Below, piece after piece: positions 16,880-26,395 of a stretch of DNA of 64,000 bases. This DNA comes from Chryseobacterium turcicum (GTDB lineage: Bacteria > Bacteroidota > Bacteroidia > Flavobacteriales > Weeksellaceae), in NCBI RefSeq assembly GCF_021010565.1, contig NZ_JAJNAY010000001.1, forward strand, positions 2,212,001-2,276,000. The letters run 5' to 3'. Position 1 is the stretch's first letter; each line of letters opens with the position of its first letter. The notes under the pieces were generated by a model. The model saw only the letters and a program-made list of their open reading frames with translations, made no database searches and was not told the origin of the DNA. Both the position numbers and the translations under genes were made by a program.

Positions 16880-18019
16880 ATGAACACAGAAACGATTAAC
16901 AACATCAAAATGATCGCGGAAACAGCAAAGGAATTTGCTGAAAAGAACATCAGACCCAATATTATGGAGTGGGACGAAAGTCAAACTTTCCCTAAAGAGC
17001 TATTTCATCAGTTAGGTGATATGGGTTTCATGGGAATTGTAATTCCTGAAGAATATGGCGGTTCTGGTCTTGGTTATCATGAGTATGTTGCTATTCTGGA
17101 TGAGATTTCTCAGGTTGATCCTTCAATCGGATTATCTGTTGCAGCGCACAACTCACTTTGTACCAACCACATTTATGAGTTTGGTAACGAAGAGCAAAGG
17201 AACAAATGGTTACCACAATTGGCTACCGGAAAAGTAATAGGAGCTTGGGGGCTTACAGAGCATAACACAGGGTCAGATTCTGGTGGGATGTCTACTACAG
17301 CTGTAAAAGATGGTGATGAGTGGATCATTAATGGAGCTAAAAACTTTATTACTCACGCAATTTCTGGTGATATTGCAGTAGTAATGACAAGAACAGGTGA
17401 AATTGGAGCTAAAAACAATTCTACAGCATTTGTTTTAGAAAAAGGAATGGCTGGTTTTACTTCTGGTAAAAAAGAAAACAAATTAGGAATGAGAGCTTCA
17501 GAAACTGCAGAGCTTATTTTTGATAACGTTCGTGTTTCAGATGCAAACCGTTTAGGTGAAGTAGGTGAAGGTTTCAAGCAGGCGATGAAAATTCTTGACG
17601 GTGGTAGAATTTCTATTGCTGCTTTAAGTTTAGGAACAGCAAAAGGAGCTTATAAAGCTGCTTTAAAATATGCTAAAGAAAGAAAACAATTCGGAAAATC
17701 AATTTCAGAATTCCAGGCGATTAACTTTATGTTGGCAGATATGGCAACAGAAATTGATGCGGCAGAATTGTTGATTCAAAGAGCTTCTACTTTGAAAAAT
17801 GCAAAACAAAAAATGACCAGAGAAGGGGCAATGGCAAAATTATATGCTTCTGAAGCTTGTGTGAGAATATCAAACAATGCGGTTCAGATTTTTGGAGGTT
17901 ACGGATATACTAAAGATTTCCCAGCTGAAAAATACTACAGAGATTCTAAACTTTGTACAATTGGTGAGGGTACTTCAGAAATTCAAAGATTAGTAATCGG
18001 AAGAGATATTACTAAATAG
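16880..18019 (+). CDS. Acyl-CoA dehydrogenase (short/medium-chain type)
   Basis: A 379-residue FAD enzyme that introduces the 2,3 double bond of acyl-CoA in beta-oxidation or branched-chain amino-acid breakdown. Seen in order: the N-terminal helical domain, AWGLTEHNTGSDSGGMST (FAD site), the beta domain, and the C-terminal helical domain with ERKQFGKSISEFQ, IFGGYGYTKDFPAEKYYRD and TIGEGTSEIQRLVIGR. The Glu of GEGTSEIQR is in the position of the catalytic base of the butyryl/medium-chain group. Length is normal. It is monocistronic with its own promoter and terminator. Chain-length preference cannot be read from sequence. Confidence 0.93.
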   Translation: MNTETINNIKMIAETAKEFAEKNIRPNIMEWDESQTFPKELFHQLGDMGFMGIVIPEEYGGSGLGYHEYVAILDEISQVDPSIGLSVAAHNSLCTNHIYEFGNEEQRNKWLPQLATGKVIGAWGLTEHNTGSDSGGMSTTAVKDGDEWIINGAKNFITHAISGDIAVVMTRTGEIGAKNNSTAFVLEKGMAGFTSGKKENKLGMRASETAELIFDNVRVSDANRLGEVGEGFKQAMKILDGGRISIAALSLGTAKGAYKAALKYAKERKQFGKSISEFQAINFMLADMATEIDAAELLIQRASTLKNAKQKMTREGAMAKLYASEACVRISNNAVQIFGGYGYTKDFPAEKYYRDSKLCTIGEGTSEIQRLVIGRDITK

Positions 18020-18054
18020 TTTTTGGTTTAAATTACCTTAATTCAAGATAAAGC

Positions 18055-18086
18055 AATAGCATACGAGATATTCGTATGCTATTTTC
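18055..18086 (+). terminator. Terminator of the acyl-CoA dehydrogenase gene
   Basis: AATAGCATACGA (18055-18066) pairs perfectly with TCGTATGCTATT (18072-18083), loop GATAT, then T. Confidence 0.8.
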
Positions 18087-18194
18087 ATTTTATAGAGATT
18101 TATTTTTAATTATATTTAATGTATTGCATATTGTTTTATATTAATTGTCTAAAAATTTCTTAAATAATTTTGTTTTTCATAATAATATTTTTAT

Positions 18195-18202
18195 TAGCTT
18201 TG
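18195..18202 (+). promoter_or_regulatory. -7 promoter box of the metalloprotease gene
   Basis: TAGCTTTG, with TTTG at 18169-18172 (22-nt spacer). It lies between the possible upstream start (18170) and the ATG at 18230, so the latter is the real start. Confidence 0.55.
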
Positions 18203-18229
18203 ATATTCCAAAATCAAAATAGATATTAT

Positions 18230-21160
18230 ATGAAAAAACAACTATTGGTGATTGGGATGCTGGCTTCGGGCATTTCTTTCGCACAGACAGACCGTCTTTG
18301 GTCTGAAGGTTCTAGAAAAACAAATTCAGAAATTTTTGAAAACAAATCAACAATCAACAATCCGAAAATCTATAGTTTAGATATTGAGGGGTTAAAAAAT
18401 GCTTTGGCAAAAGCTCCAAAAAGATTGGCTGTTGGTGAAAAATCACAAATTATCATTTCCTTCCCAAATTCTGAGGGCAAAATGGAGAATTTTAAAGTGA
18501 GAGAAAATTCTAATTTTGATCCTCAATTGGCTGCGAAATATCCGGATATCAAATCTTATGTTGGTGAAGGATTGGGAGATTCAAATTCGACAGTTTATTT
18601 TAGTATTTCTCCATTAGGATTATCCTCGATGGAGATTTACAATGACAAGTCTGCGGTTTTCATTGAACCTTATACTAAAAATCTTTCAACGTATGTCGTT
18701 TACAGAAAATCAGACAAAAAAGATGACCTTAATAAATTTGAATGTACGGTAATTGATGTAGCTCAAAAAGGAGTTTCAGGTTTAGATAATCTTCAGGCGA
18801 GACCTAATGCAGATGATGCCAAATTAAGAACATTCAGATTAGCTTTGTCTTCCACAGGAGAATACACCACGTATTTTGGAGGGACGAAAGCTCTTGCTTT
18901 AGCAGCAATGAATAATACAATGACCCGTGTAAATGGAGTTTTTGAAAAAGATTTTTCAGCAAGAATGGTTTTAATTGCCAATAATGACGCGGTAATCTAC
19001 ACCAATGCTTCTACAGATCCTTATTCTGCAGCTTCAGGAATGAGCAGCTGGAATTCTCAGCTTCAATCGACCTTAACTTCAGTAATTGGTGAGGCTAATT
19101 ATGATGTAGGGCATTTATTCGGTGCTTCCGGAGGTGGCGGAAACGCAGGCTGTATTGGTTGTGTTTGTGTAAACGGATCTAAAGGAAGTGGTTATACTTC
19201 GCCTGCAGATGCAATTCCTTCAGGTGATAATTTTGATATCGATTATGTAGCTCACGAATTGGGTCACCAGTTTGGTGGAAATCATACTTTCTCTCATTCT
19301 AATGAAGGTACGGGTGTAAATATGGAGCCAGGCTCGGGATCAACTATTATGGGATATGCCGGAATTACAAGTCAGGATATTCAGGCGCATTCAGATTCTT
19401 TCTTTCATGCGGTGAGCATCCAGCAGATTACCGATAATATTAAAGCTAAAACCTGTCCTACAAGTACGAGTACAGGAAACTCAATACCAACAGCAAACGC
19501 AGGTGCAGATTATACCATTCCAAAAGGGACGCCATTTATGTTAACTGGTGCGGGAACTGATGCAAACGGTGATGCTCTTACTTATATTTGGGAACAAATG
19601 AATAATGCATCTTCTTCTCAAACAGGAGCGAGCTCAGCAGCAAGTGCTACAAAGGCAACTGGTCCTACTTTTAGGTCATGGACTCCACAAACAACGCCTA
19701 CAAGATATTTTCCAAGAATGGCTTCTGTTTTAACTGGAGCTACCACAACGGCTGGTTCGGAAATTACTGTTGAAGCATTGTCAAATGTTGCAAGATCTTA
19801 TAATTTTAGATTTACAGTTCGTGATAATAGATCTGGAGGTTCAGGGAATAATTCTGACGATGCAGTAATTACAGTAAACGGAACTGCAGGTCCATTCAGT
19901 GTGAGCTCTCAAAACACATCGACAACTTATTCTGGAGGAACTTCTCAAACGATTACCTGGAATGTTGCTGGAACAACGGCTAATGGTGTGAATGCAGCTA
20001 ATGTAGATATTCTTTGGTCTACAGATAGTGGAAATACGTGGACTACTCTACTTTCAGGAACTCCAAATGATGGCTCTCAAGCGGTAACAATTCCAAATAC
20101 TTCTACTACGACAGGAAGAATTATGGTAAAAGGTTCGAATCATATTTTCTTTGATGTAAATAATGCGAATATTACAGTAAATGCAGGCTCAGGAACTTCA
20201 GATACTACTCCACCGACAGCTCCAACTTTAGCGGCTTCAGGAACAACTTCTACAAGCACCAATCTTTCTTGGTCGGGTGCTACAGATAATGTTGCGGTGA
20301 CAGGTTACGATGTTTATCAAGGGACTTCATTGGTGGGCTCTACAACTTCAACTTCTTATACGGTAACAAGTTTAACGCCTTCTACAACGTATAGTTTTAC
20401 TGTTAAAGCTAAAGATGCTGCAGGAAATAATTCGGCTTCAAGCAATACGGTTTCTGTAACGACACTTGCGGGAAGTGTAGTTACTTATTGTTCTGCAACT
20501 GCAACGAATACGGCAGATGAAAGAATTGGAAATGTAAGCTTCGGAACGATTAATAATACATCAACGGGAACTGCGGGTTATGAAAACTTTACGGCAGTTT
20601 CTACAAACATAACAAGAGGTACAGCGTATACAGTTTCTGTAACTCCGGTTTGGACTTCAACTAAATATAATGAAGCGTACGCGGTATATATTGACTACAA
20701 TAAAGATGGAGATTTTACAGACAGCGGAGAATTGGCTTGGACAAAAATAGGTTCACAGACAAGTCCGGTGACTGGATCTATTACAATTCCGTCAACTGCA
20801 ACACTTGGCACTACAAGAATGAGAGTAATGATGCAGTATAATTCTGTTCCGTCGTCTTCATGCGGTTCTTATACTTACGGACAGGTTGAAGATTATACTT
20901 TAAATATTGTGTCATCAGGAAGAGGTGACGATTTTGATACAAAAGATTTAATGACAGATATTAAAGTGTATCCAAACCCAGCAAGAGATATTTTGAATGT
21001 CTCAAATACAACAAATGAAGATTATAAAATCTTCGATATGGGTGGAAAACTAATCAATTCCGGAAAACTTAAAAGTGGCTCAGTGAATATAAGTGGTCTT
21101 GTAAAAGGCGCTTATGTGATTCAGGTGGGCGAAATGTCTAAGAGATTTATTAAAAACTAA
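18230..21160 (+). CDS. Secreted zinc metalloprotease (reprolysin/M12B-like) with FN3, GEVED and T9SS sorting domains
   Basis: 976 residues beginning with signal peptide MKKQLLVIGMLASGISFAQ. A propeptide-like region precedes the catalytic domain, in which HELGHQFGGNH (about 342-352) supplies the zinc ligands and STIMGYAG the Met-turn, placing it with metzincins. Then come an Ig/PKD-like region (ANAGADYTIPKGTPF; NVAGTTANGVNAANVDILWSTD), an FN3 domain (PPTAPTLAASGTTSTSTNLSW), a GEVED domain (IDYNKDGDFTDSGELAW; QVEDYTLNI) and a C-terminal T9SS sorting domain (DIKVYPNPARDILNVSN). It should be secreted or surface-anchored through T9SS and degrade extracellular protein. Confidence 0.92.
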   Translation: MKKQLLVIGMLASGISFAQTDRLWSEGSRKTNSEIFENKSTINNPKIYSLDIEGLKNALAKAPKRLAVGEKSQIIISFPNSEGKMENFKVRENSNFDPQLAAKYPDIKSYVGEGLGDSNSTVYFSISPLGLSSMEIYNDKSAVFIEPYTKNLSTYVVYRKSDKKDDLNKFECTVIDVAQKGVSGLDNLQARPNADDAKLRTFRLALSSTGEYTTYFGGTKALALAAMNNTMTRVNGVFEKDFSARMVLIANNDAVIYTNASTDPYSAASGMSSWNSQLQSTLTSVIGEANYDVGHLFGASGGGGNAGCIGCVCVNGSKGSGYTSPADAIPSGDNFDIDYVAHELGHQFGGNHTFSHSNEGTGVNMEPGSGSTIMGYAGITSQDIQAHSDSFFHAVSIQQITDNIKAKTCPTSTSTGNSIPTANAGADYTIPKGTPFMLTGAGTDANGDALTYIWEQMNNASSSQTGASSAASATKATGPTFRSWTPQTTPTRYFPRMASVLTGATTTAGSEITVEALSNVARSYNFRFTVRDNRSGGSGNNSDDAVITVNGTAGPFSVSSQNTSTTYSGGTSQTITWNVAGTTANGVNAANVDILWSTDSGNTWTTLLSGTPNDGSQAVTIPNTSTTTGRIMVKGSNHIFFDVNNANITVNAGSGTSDTTPPTAPTLAASGTTSTSTNLSWSGATDNVAVTGYDVYQGTSLVGSTTSTSYTVTSLTPSTTYSFTVKAKDAAGNNSASSNTVSVTTLAGSVVTYCSATATNTADERIGNVSFGTINNTSTGTAGYENFTAVSTNITRGTAYTVSVTPVWTSTKYNEAYAVYIDYNKDGDFTDSGELAWTKIGSQTSPVTGSITIPSTATLGTTRMRVMMQYNSVPSSSCGSYTYGQVEDYTLNIVSSGRGDDFDTKDLMTDIKVYPNPARDILNVSNTTNEDYKIFDMGGKLINSGKLKSGSVNISGLVKGAYVIQVGEMSKRFIKN

Positions 21161-21188
21161 TTATCATCTTAATTAACCTTGAGATAGG

Positions 21189-21217
21189 AAGGCTGTTCGG
21201 AAACGAGCAGTCTTTTT
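21189..21217 (+). terminator. Terminator of the metalloprotease gene
   Basis: AGGCTGTTCG (21190-21199), GAAA tetraloop, CGAGCAGTCT (21204-21213) with two G-U pairs, then T7. Confidence 0.8.
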
Positions 21218-21304
21218 TTATGAATAAAATATCTACAGATCAAATTACGATTAGCTTTTTGTGTTGTTTTTTTTGGTACATAACAAAAACTAAAAACGTC
21301 TTTT

Positions 21305-21445
21305 TAACCGCAAAAGTATCAAAAGAAATAATTGAAAAATGAGAAACTCAAAAGCTTACAAAATGTTTTTTTTTATTTTATCAGTTGTTTTGTTGGCTTT
21401 TGAGTAACTTATCCATTATGAAATCTTTTGCCGCTTTTGTGGTTA
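21305..21445. repeat. Inverted-repeat element, copy 2 (AACC.CAAAAG family)
   Basis: TAACCGCAAAAGTATCAAAAG at the left end matches the inverted right end TAACCACAAAAGCGGCAAAAG, and inner arms ACTCAAAAGCTTACAAAA and TTTTGTTGGCTTTTGAGT pair. Architecture is that of copy 1 at 14481. The following 21479-21525 stretch contains imperfect repeats of CTAAAATCTAAT, sharing TCTAATATCTAA with the repeat beside the IVP gene. No gene is visible in this 389-bp gap. Confidence 0.65.
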
Positions 21446-21549
21446 AAAAAAATTATGTACTAAAACTAAATCACTAAAATCTAATTTCTGCAACCTAAAA
21501 CCTAAAATCTAATATCTAATTTTTATATTTGCCTTAAATAAAAAATTTC

Positions 21550-22017
21550 ATGGATAAAATTGACAGCCTGAACCAAGTAGCAGAATTCCACACCACTTTT
21601 AAAGCACCTATTTTAGAAACTCCACAAATTCCTTCTCAGGAAAGATGCGACTTGAGAGTTGAGCTTTTACAGGAAGAATTAAATGAATTGAAGCAGGCGA
21701 TTGCTGATAATAATATTGTAGAAATTGCTGATGCATTGTGCGATTTGCAGTATGTTTTGAGCGGTGCAGTTTTAGAATTCGGATTGGGTGATAAATTTGT
21801 AGAATTATTCAATGAAGTTCAGCGTTCTAATATGTCTAAAGCTTGCGATAACGAAGAGCAGGCAAATGAAACTGTAGAATTTTATAAAGAAAAAGAAGTT
21901 GAATCTTTCTACGAGAAATCAGGCGAAAAATTTAACGTCTACAGAAAAGCAGATCATAAAGTATTAAAAAATAAATACTACTCTCCTGCGGATTTAAAAA
22001 CAATAATTGAAAAATAA
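21550..22017 (+). CDS. MazG-like all-alpha NTP pyrophosphohydrolase
   Basis: A 155-residue, mostly helical protein. LQEELNELKQAI (about 36-47) and EIADALCDLQYVLSG (about 57-71) give the EExxEL...ExxDxxxD metal-binding arrangement of MazG/dimeric dUTPase-like pyrophosphatases; the sequence EFHTTFKAPILETPQIPS at the N terminus resembles the DR2231 group. It should clean non-canonical or excess nucleoside triphosphates, but substrate is not predictable. The thioredoxin-like gene starts 1 bp after its stop, so it heads a small operon. Confidence 0.85.
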   Translation: MDKIDSLNQVAEFHTTFKAPILETPQIPSQERCDLRVELLQEELNELKQAIADNNIVEIADALCDLQYVLSGAVLEFGLGDKFVELFNEVQRSNMSKACDNEEQANETVEFYKEKEVESFYEKSGEKFNVYRKADHKVLKNKYYSPADLKTIIEK

Positions 22018-22018
22018 G

Positions 22019-22591
22019 ATGAAAAAATTGATTACCAAAATTTGCACCCTCACCGTTTTAACCTTGGCTATGCAGCAGTTTAGTGCTCAGAAAGTTGTGG
22101 TAAACAGAGAGGTTGAAACGACTAATGACGGCAAAATGCTTTTGGGGCATCAGCTTAAAGAGCAGTTTTCTAAAGAGCCTTATTCAGAATGGTATACAAA
22201 AGAATTTAACGAATATGCTTTAGACCAAAAAGCGGTTACGGAACTAAGAAAAAATAATATTAATTCTTACAATCTGATTGTTTTTGTGGGAACTTGGTGC
22301 GAAGATAGCCATAGAGACTTTCCTAGGTTGATGAAGATTTTGGCGGAAGTAAAATATCCGGACAGTAGATTGACAATTATTGCGGTTAACCGTAAGAAAG
22401 AATCTCCTACTGGGGATGAAGCAAAATATAATGTTTCAAAGGTTCCTACAATTATTGTTGAAAAATATGGCAAGGAAATTGGAAGAATGATAGAGATGCC
22501 GACTACCGGGTATGTAGAAAGAGACCTTGTAGAAATCTTAAAAAAAGATGACCAGTCGGTAATCAAAGAAATATTTAAAAAAGAAAATTGA
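22019..22591 (+). CDS. Thioredoxin-fold protein with a single active-site Cys, exported
   Basis: 190 residues from the ATG at 22019, which directly follows the previous stop; the in-frame TTG at 22007 would overlap and is less likely. A signal peptide (MKKLITKICTLTVLTLAMQQFSAQ) precedes a thioredoxin fold with LIVFVGTWCEDSHRDFPRLMKIL and cis-Pro segment VSKVPTIIV. The usual CxxC is reduced to WCEDS, so only one cysteine is left; a simple dithiol oxidoreductase role is therefore doubtful. Families with WCEDSxxD are common in Bacteroidota but not characterised to my knowledge. Confidence 0.85.
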   Translation: MKKLITKICTLTVLTLAMQQFSAQKVVVNREVETTNDGKMLLGHQLKEQFSKEPYSEWYTKEFNEYALDQKAVTELRKNNINSYNLIVFVGTWCEDSHRDFPRLMKILAEVKYPDSRLTIIAVNRKKESPTGDEAKYNVSKVPTIIVEKYGKEIGRMIEMPTTGYVERDLVEILKKDDQSVIKEIFKKEN

Positions 22592-23193
22592 GAAATTTAA
22601 AGTTAATTATTCCATTTGTTGCGGGCATTCTTTTGATGCTGATTCTGTTTTTTAGTTTTAAATCTTGCTTTAAAATGAGCGAGAAAACTGAAAAATCGGA
22701 TTATTATATTCTGACCAATCAGATTTCTAAGATGAACAAAATGGTTGTTTTAGAACAGGATTTTTCTGCGATGCAGAAAACAAAATTTGGTTACGAATTC
22801 CTTGGGAAAGAAATGACGAGTAATAGCATAATTACTTATACTAAAACCAATGCTCAGGTTTCTTACGATCTGAATAAGATGAAAATAGAAGTTGATTCTA
22901 TTGGTAAAAGACTTATTGTTAAAGAGCTTCCCAATGCAGATATCAGAATTACGCCGAGTGTAGAAATTCAGTCATTAGACGATTCTTTCCTCAATAGAAT
23001 TTCTGAGCAGGATATCAAAAATGTGCAGCAAAAAGCCAAACAAGCCGCCATAAAATCTGTAGACCAGAATAAATTGAGAAGCGAAGGTCATCAACAATTA
23101 ATGGAAAATCTTAACAATATTTTCGTTTTGGCAAAGGCTTTGAATTATAAGATAGAAGATCAAACCGGAAAAATCGGTGTTCTTGGACTCTAA
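22588..23193 (+). CDS. DUF4230 membrane-anchored protein
   Basis: 201 residues. The start is taken as TTG at 22588 because it overlaps the upstream stop as TTGA, the usual translational-coupling geometry, and because it keeps the N-terminal membrane segment (LIIPFVAGILLMLILFF) intact; the first internal ATG would cut that segment. The rest is the DUF4230 pattern (VLEQDFSAMQKT, TYTKTNAQVSYDLNKMKIEVD, ITPSVEIQSLDDSF). Function unknown; topology suggests a periplasmic domain. It belongs to the MazG-thioredoxin operon. Confidence 0.82.
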   Translation: MRNLKLIIPFVAGILLMLILFFSFKSCFKMSEKTEKSDYYILTNQISKMNKMVVLEQDFSAMQKTKFGYEFLGKEMTSNSIITYTKTNAQVSYDLNKMKIEVDSIGKRLIVKELPNADIRITPSVEIQSLDDSFLNRISEQDIKNVQQKAKQAAIKSVDQNKLRSEGHQQLMENLNNIFVLAKALNYKIEDQTGKIGVLGL

Positions 23194-23205
23194 AAATTCA
23201 AAATT

Positions 23206-23391
23206 ATGGATTCAAAAGACAATAATAAAAAGAAAGAATCTGCCAATTCTGCAGAAACCAAAAAACAAAATGAAGACTTCCGAGATATTCCGGCGTCTTC
23301 ACAGAAACAAAATCCGCCTGCTATTGATAAAGAAGATGTACAAGAATCTTCTAAAAACAACAAATCCGGAAAAACAGATAATACCAAGTGA
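23206..23391 (+). CDS. Small disordered hydrophilic protein
   Basis: A 61-residue ORF 12 bp behind the DUF4230 gene, composed almost entirely of Lys, Asn, Glu, Asp, Gln and Ser, with no hydrophobic core. Its last codons (ACC AAG TGA) lie inside the stem of the operon terminator, which is what one expects of a genuine last gene in a compact operon. I do not recognise it; it could also be non-coding spacer. Confidence 0.5.
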   Translation: MDSKDNNKKKESANSAETKKQNEDFRDIPASSQKQNPPAIDKEDVQESSKNNKSGKTDNTK

Positions 23392-23407
23392 GAGCTTGGT
23401 ATTTTTT
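23380..23407 (+). terminator. Terminator of the MazG/DUF4230 operon
   Basis: ATACCAAG (23381-23388) pairs with CTTGGTAT (23395-23402), followed by T6. It overlaps the stop of the 61-residue ORF. Confidence 0.75.
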
Positions 23408-23664
23408 ATGGCAGCTATTTCCGCCCTCCACTCCCGCTATTTTTTGCACAAATTGTAGACACCGATAGAATTTTATTACCAAGCAAAAAATGAGCTCCAT
23501 TCAGGTCGGGCTGCAAATTTCAACACTTTCTCAAGATTTGTCATTACTTCAATGTAGTACCAATGTTCAACTATCAAAAAGAATCGGCAACGTAAAAAGT
23601 TAAAATAAATTGTATTTTTTTGTGAATTATCGCGCTACAATTTCTTAAAGACGTAAAAAAAACG
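23408..23664. other. Gap between the DUF4230 operon and thrS
   Basis: No gene, hairpin of note, or T-box-like structure was found. Short antisense frames here have no recognisable composition. Confidence 0.4.
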
Positions 23665-23672
23665 TATTTTTG
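23665..23672 (+). promoter_or_regulatory. -7 promoter box of thrS
   Basis: TATTTTTG matches TAnnTTTG, 24 bp before the ATG; the -33 position holds TTTC at 23641. Confidence 0.55.
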
Positions 23673-23696
23673 CAACTTAAAATTTCTTAGTAAACA

Positions 23697-25634
23697 ATGA
23701 TAAAAATTACACTTCCAGACAATAGCGTCAGAGAATTTGAAGGAGCAACGACTCCTTTGGATGTGGCAAAATCTATAAGCGAGGGATTGGCTAGAAATAC
23801 CATTTCCGCAGTTGTAAACGGCACACAAGTCGAAACCACCACGCCTATAACCACAGATTCTACGGTACAGCTTTTGACATGGAATGATGATCTTGGGAAG
23901 AAAGCTTTTTGGCATTCTTCAGCTCACCTTTTGGCGCAAGCTATCCTTGAGTTTTATCCTAATGCTAAGTTAACGATTGGTCCTGCTATTGAAAGCGGTT
24001 TCTATTATGATGTAGATTTCGGTGACGAAACATTATCAGAAAAAGATTTCGAAAAAATAGAGAAGAAAGTTTTAGAAAACGCTAAAAAAGGATCAACATT
24101 CTCATTGTATCCGGTTTCTAAAGAAGAAGCTTTAAAAACGTATGCAGACAATCCTTACAAAGTAGAATTAATCTCTAATCTTAATGATGGAGAAATTACT
24201 TTTGTAACACACGATAACTTCACCGATCTTTGTCGTGGTGGTCACATTCCAAATACAGGAATTGTGAAGGCAATGAAGATTTTAAATGCTGCAGGAGCGT
24301 ACTGGAGAGGAAATGAGAAAAACCCTCAACTAACAAGAGTATACGGAATTTCTTTCCCTAAACAGAAAGAACTGACTGAATATCTTGAGTTATTAGAAGA
24401 GGCTAAAAGAAGAGATCATAGAAAATTAGGTAAAGAATTAGGAATTTTTGCTTTCTCAGAAAAAGTAGGTGCAGGTTTACCGCTTTGGTTGCCAAAAGGT
24501 ACTGCCTTGAGAAAAAAATTAGAAAATTTCCTTTCTGATGCTCAGAAAAAAGGAGGTTACGAATTTGTAATGTCTCCACACATTGGTTCTAAAGAATTAT
24601 ATGTAACTTCAGGGCACTGGGATAAATATGGAGCAGACAGCTTCCAGCCAATTAAAACTCCGAATGAAGGAGAAGAATTTATGCTGAAGCCAATGAACTG
24701 TCCGCATCACTGTGAGATTTACAAAACTTCACAATGGAGCTACAGAGATTTGCCAAAAAGATATGCAGAATTCGGTACCGTTTACAGATACGAGCAAAGT
24801 GGTGAGCTTCACGGTTTAACGAGAGTTCGTGGGTTTACTCAGGATGATGCGCACCTTTTTTGTACTCCAGATCAGTTGATGGATGAGTTTAAGAAAACAA
24901 TTGATTTGGTTCTTTATGTTTTCGGTTCTTTAGGTTTTGCTGACTTTACGGCTCAGATTTCATTGAGAGATCCTGAGAATAAAGAAAAATATATCGGAAC
25001 TGATGAAAACTGGGAGAAAGCAGAAAATGCAATTGTAACTGCTGCCAAAGAAAAAGGATTGAATACCATTACAGAATATGGCGAAGCTGCATTCTATGGT
25101 CCTAAATTAGACTTCATGGTGAAAGATGCTTTAGGTAGAAAATGGCAATTAGGAACAATCCAGGTTGACTATAACTTACCTGAAAGATTTGACCTAACTT
25201 ATATCGGAAGTGATAACGAAAAGCACAGACCGGTGATGATTCACAGAGCACCATTTGGTTCTATGGAGCGTTTCATCGCTATCTTATTAGAAAATACGGC
25301 TGGAGATTTCCCATTATGGTTGGCTCCGGATCAGTTTACCATATTACCAATCAGTGAAAAATATGTAGATTATGCTAAAAAAGTTTCACAACTTTTAGAA
25401 AATAACGATATTAGCGGATTGATTGACGACAGAAATGAAAAAACGGGTAAAAAAATCCGTGATGCTGAATTAAAAAAGATCCCATTCATGCTTGTAGTGG
25501 GAGAAAATGAAGAAAAGGATGGCACAATTTCTGTAAGAAGACGTGGAGAAGGAGATCTTGGAGCAATGAGTCTTGAAGATTTTGTCTCTTATTTTAAAGA
25601 AGAATCAAAAACTGGAGTTGAGTATCAAGCTTAA
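23697..25634 (+). CDS. thrS: Threonine--tRNA ligase
   Basis: The 645-residue enzyme charges tRNA-Thr. Domains in order: TGS (1-60), the editing SAD domain with His73 and His77 in HSSAHLL and the later LCRGGH, class II catalytic core ([59 protein letters not shown]) and the C-terminal anticodon-binding domain. The zinc ligands Cys in MNCPHH and two His are present. It heads the classical thrS-infC-rpmI-rplT cluster. Confidence 0.97.
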   Translation: MIKITLPDNSVREFEGATTPLDVAKSISEGLARNTISAVVNGTQVETTTPITTDSTVQLLTWNDDLGKKAFWHSSAHLLAQAILEFYPNAKLTIGPAIESGFYYDVDFGDETLSEKDFEKIEKKVLENAKKGSTFSLYPVSKEEALKTYADNPYKVELISNLNDGEITFVTHDNFTDLCRGGHIPNTGIVKAMKILNAAGAYWRGNEKNPQLTRVYGISFPKQKELTEYLELLEEAKRRDHRKLGKELGIFAFSEKVGAGLPLWLPKGTALRKKLENFLSDAQKKGGYEFVMSPHIGSKELYVTSGHWDKYGADSFQPIKTPNEGEEFMLKPMNCPHHCEIYKTSQWSYRDLPKRYAEFGTVYRYEQSGELHGLTRVRGFTQDDAHLFCTPDQLMDEFKKTIDLVLYVFGSLGFADFTAQISLRDPENKEKYIGTDENWEKAENAIVTAAKEKGLNTITEYGEAAFYGPKLDFMVKDALGRKWQLGTIQVDYNLPERFDLTYIGSDNEKHRPVMIHRAPFGSMERFIAILLENTAGDFPLWLAPDQFTILPISEKYVDYAKKVSQLLENNDISGLIDDRNEKTGKKIRDAELKKIPFMLVVGENEEKDGTISVRRRGEGDLGAMSLEDFVSYFKEESKTGVEYQA

Positions 25635-25713
25635 ATCCAAAGAGTTATTCTGAACGAAGCAAAATTTTGTTTAGATGATTATAAATAGAAATTAACCAAT
25701 AAAATTTAATACA

Positions 25714-26274
25714 ATAGCACAGCGATTTAACAACAGAGGCCCACAAAGACGTCCTGTACAAGAGGACTTACACATGATAAACGATAAGATTCGCGTAAGA
25801 GAACTTCGTTTAGTGGGCGATAACGTAGAGCCAGGAATTTTCCCTATCGACAAGGCAAGACAGATTGCCAAAGAACAGGAACTAGACTTGGTCGTAATTT
25901 CAGATAAAGCTGAGCCTTTTATTGCGAGAATATTAGACTATAAAAAGTTTTTATACGAGCAGAAAAAAAAGCAGAAAGAGCTTAAAGCAAAACAAATCAA
26001 GGTTGTCGTAAAAGAGATTCGTTTCGGACCTCAGACTGACGAGCACGATTATGAGTTTAAGAAAAAACATGCTGAAAAGTTCTTAGAGGAAGGTTCTAAA
26101 CTGAAAACATACGTGTTTTTCAAAGGACGTTCTATTATCTTTAAAGACCAAGGTGAAATTTTACTTTTAAAACTGGCTCAGGAATTAGAGCACGTGGGTA
26201 AAGTAGATCAGTTGCCTAAACTTGAGGGTAAGAGAATGATTATGATGATGAGTCCTAAGAAACCAGCTAAATAA
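25714..26274 (+). CDS. infC: Translation initiation factor IF-3, apparent ATA start codon
   Basis: IF-3 binds the 30S subunit and checks start codons. The first ATG in frame (25774) would give 166 aa and remove the conserved N-terminal end. The frame stays open upstream, encoding [19 protein letters not shown] before that ATG, which matches the usual N terminus of Flavobacteriia IF-3; only TAA at 25693 blocks it. No ATG, GTG or TTG is available, so the likely start is ATA at 25714 (186 aa; ATA at 25699 is the alternative). Rare starts in infC are known (AUU in E. coli) and serve autoregulation. Both IF-3 domains are complete ([47 protein letters not shown]). Confidence 0.88.
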   Translation: MAQRFNNRGPQRRPVQEDLHMINDKIRVRELRLVGDNVEPGIFPIDKARQIAKEQELDLVVISDKAEPFIARILDYKKFLYEQKKKQKELKAKQIKVVVKEIRFGPQTDEHDYEFKKKHAEKFLEEGSKLKTYVFFKGRSIIFKDQGEILLLKLAQELEHVGKVDQLPKLEGKRMIMMMSPKKPAK

Positions 26275-26339
26275 TACATCAAAAATGTCGGAAAGTTGGA
26301 GGCTTAATGCTTCTAACTTAATGATTTACGATATACAGA

Positions 26340-26368
26340 AGAGATTTTCTTTGAAAGTCTCTTTTCGT
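26340..26368 (+). terminator. Terminator of thrS-infC
   Basis: AGAGATTTTC (26340-26349) pairs with GAAAGTCTCT (26353-26362) with one G-U pair, followed by TTTT. It separates infC from the RNA and r-protein genes. Confidence 0.7.
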
Positions 26369-26382
26369 ATTATTATTTTTCG

Positions 26383-26390
26383 TAATTTTG
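26383..26390 (+). promoter_or_regulatory. -7 promoter box of the non-coding RNA / rpmI-rplT
   Basis: TAATTTTG, a perfect TAnnTTTG, placed right after the infC terminator and 15 bp before the structured RNA. The -33 region is weak. Confidence 0.6.
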
Positions 26391-26395
26391 CACAC

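Noticed and set aside
18170..18229. Upstream start for the M12-like protease
   Set aside because: It would lie inside the promoter (TAGCTTTG at 18195) and would put a second hydrophobic stretch before the signal peptide.
23408..23696. T-box or other riboswitch before thrS
   Set aside because: No T-box bulge motif, no paired structure and no terminator seen before the start codon.
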